DNA of 61,249 bases from Pedobacter aquatilis. Its GTDB lineage: Bacteria > Bacteroidota > Bacteroidia > Sphingobacteriales > Sphingobacteriaceae. The notes beneath the pieces were generated by a model that was not told the origin of the DNA, did no database searches, and saw only the letters and a list, made by a program, of their open reading frames with translations. Every line of letters begins with the position of its first letter. The stretch's first letter is position 1. A program made the translations under genes and the position numbers. Positions 59,223 through 61,249 of the stretch are shown piece after piece. The DNA lies in the NCBI RefSeq assembly GCF_030409415.1, contig NZ_JAUFPW010000001.1, positions 1 to 61,249 of the forward strand. Direction: 5' to 3'.

Positions 59223-59503
59223 TTTTGATTTTAGATTGCTGATTTTAGATGTACGATTTTCTTCCGTTGCCGCTTCAATCGTAATTCGTCAATCTTAAAT
59301 CGTAATTCAATTTCAATCTCGCCTCTCAAAGATTTGTTAGTGCAACTAAATGCTTAATCTTTTGGGTGTTTCTTTTTTAATGTCTTGGTTATACGGTTGG
59401 TTTGTTGTTTGGCTGTTGCGTCTCTTAAACGTATAACCTATAACTTATAACCAATAACTTAATTAGAGTATCATGTTGCGCAGCGAGTAGTCAACTCTGC
59501 TCC

Positions 59504-61028
<1,525 letters not shown>

Positions 61029-61249
61029 AAATGTTATTTGATTCTGACCAGTTTTAACTATTGTTAAAAATAGTCTTCTTTTTTAATTATGTCTGTTGAG
61101 ACATTGACTTTAAAATCAAGCTTCGGTACTCTGTACTTGAATCCGTACTTCATTACCCCGCTTGCGCTACATTGACATCTCTTTTAAGAACTTATTCGGC
61201 TCGGTACCTCGCGGCGGCCTCATTTATATATCTTTAAACTCAAATTAAC

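Overview
The window looks like the chromosome of a Bacteroidota bacterium, most likely Pedobacter or another Sphingobacteriaceae. Evidence: two SusC/SusD pairs, a DUF5777 barrel protein, lipoproteins with short N-terminal lipoboxes, promoter elements of the TAnnTTTG type, low G+C, and a rRNA operon whose 16S 3' end reads like that phylum. Species cannot be settled by reading alone.

Layout. (1) 1-1450: gene-poor and decaying, with a broken helix-turn-helix gene. (2) 1454-7890: an AraC-type regulator divergent from seven same-strand genes (acetyltransferase, Tat-exported zinc alcohol dehydrogenase, cyclophilin-like lipoprotein, cupin, alpha/beta hydrolase, SDR, aldo/keto reductase). It is plausibly a carbonyl or redox-stress cluster. 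(3) 8549-9751: a Fic AMP-transferase behind a multi-copy TGCGGAGA operator. (4) 10032-19980: a kdp potassium-uptake operon on the minus strand: a 26-aa ORF, kdpF, kdpA, kdpB, kdpC, a porin, an 84-aa membrane protein, a short KdpD and a separate histidine kinase. Its sigma-54 activator is decapitated at a junction with a GNAT gene that in relatives sits beside argG. (5) 21150-25867: a BNR/Asp-box lipoprotein gene with one nonsense codon, an erythromycin-esterase family gene and a beta-propeller protein, separated by repeat-rich DNA.

(6) 26037-31629: an ECF sigma factor, a protein that seems to span the envelope, and a divergent operon of a COG4315 lipoprotein, YceI, DUF5777 barrel and Rieske lipoprotein. 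Two promoters with identical architecture (GGCAACC-N16-CGTA) face away from each other between them, so the sigma factor probably drives both sides. This is the most interesting unit in the window. (7) 31712-45590: a polysaccharide-utilisation locus for N-acetylgalactosamine-containing glycans: two SusC/SusD pairs, a GH109 alpha-N-acetylgalactosaminidase, a NahK-like sugar 1-kinase, a discoidin-domain lipoprotein and a DUF3472-type protein. Two GCAAACGTTTGA palindromes lie upstream. (8) 46173-54970: small ORFs, a DUF4394 lipoprotein, a lone receiver protein, two divergent GT87-type membrane glycosyltransferases, a GT2 enzyme coupled to a polysaccharide deacetylase, and a subtilase. (9) 55483-61028: a complete rRNA operon on the minus strand (16S, tRNA-Ile, tRNA-Ala, 23S, 5S, terminator).

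All family calls come from motifs read by eye; no database search was possible. Start codons were moved from the longest frame where promoter position, signal peptide or overlap argued for it.
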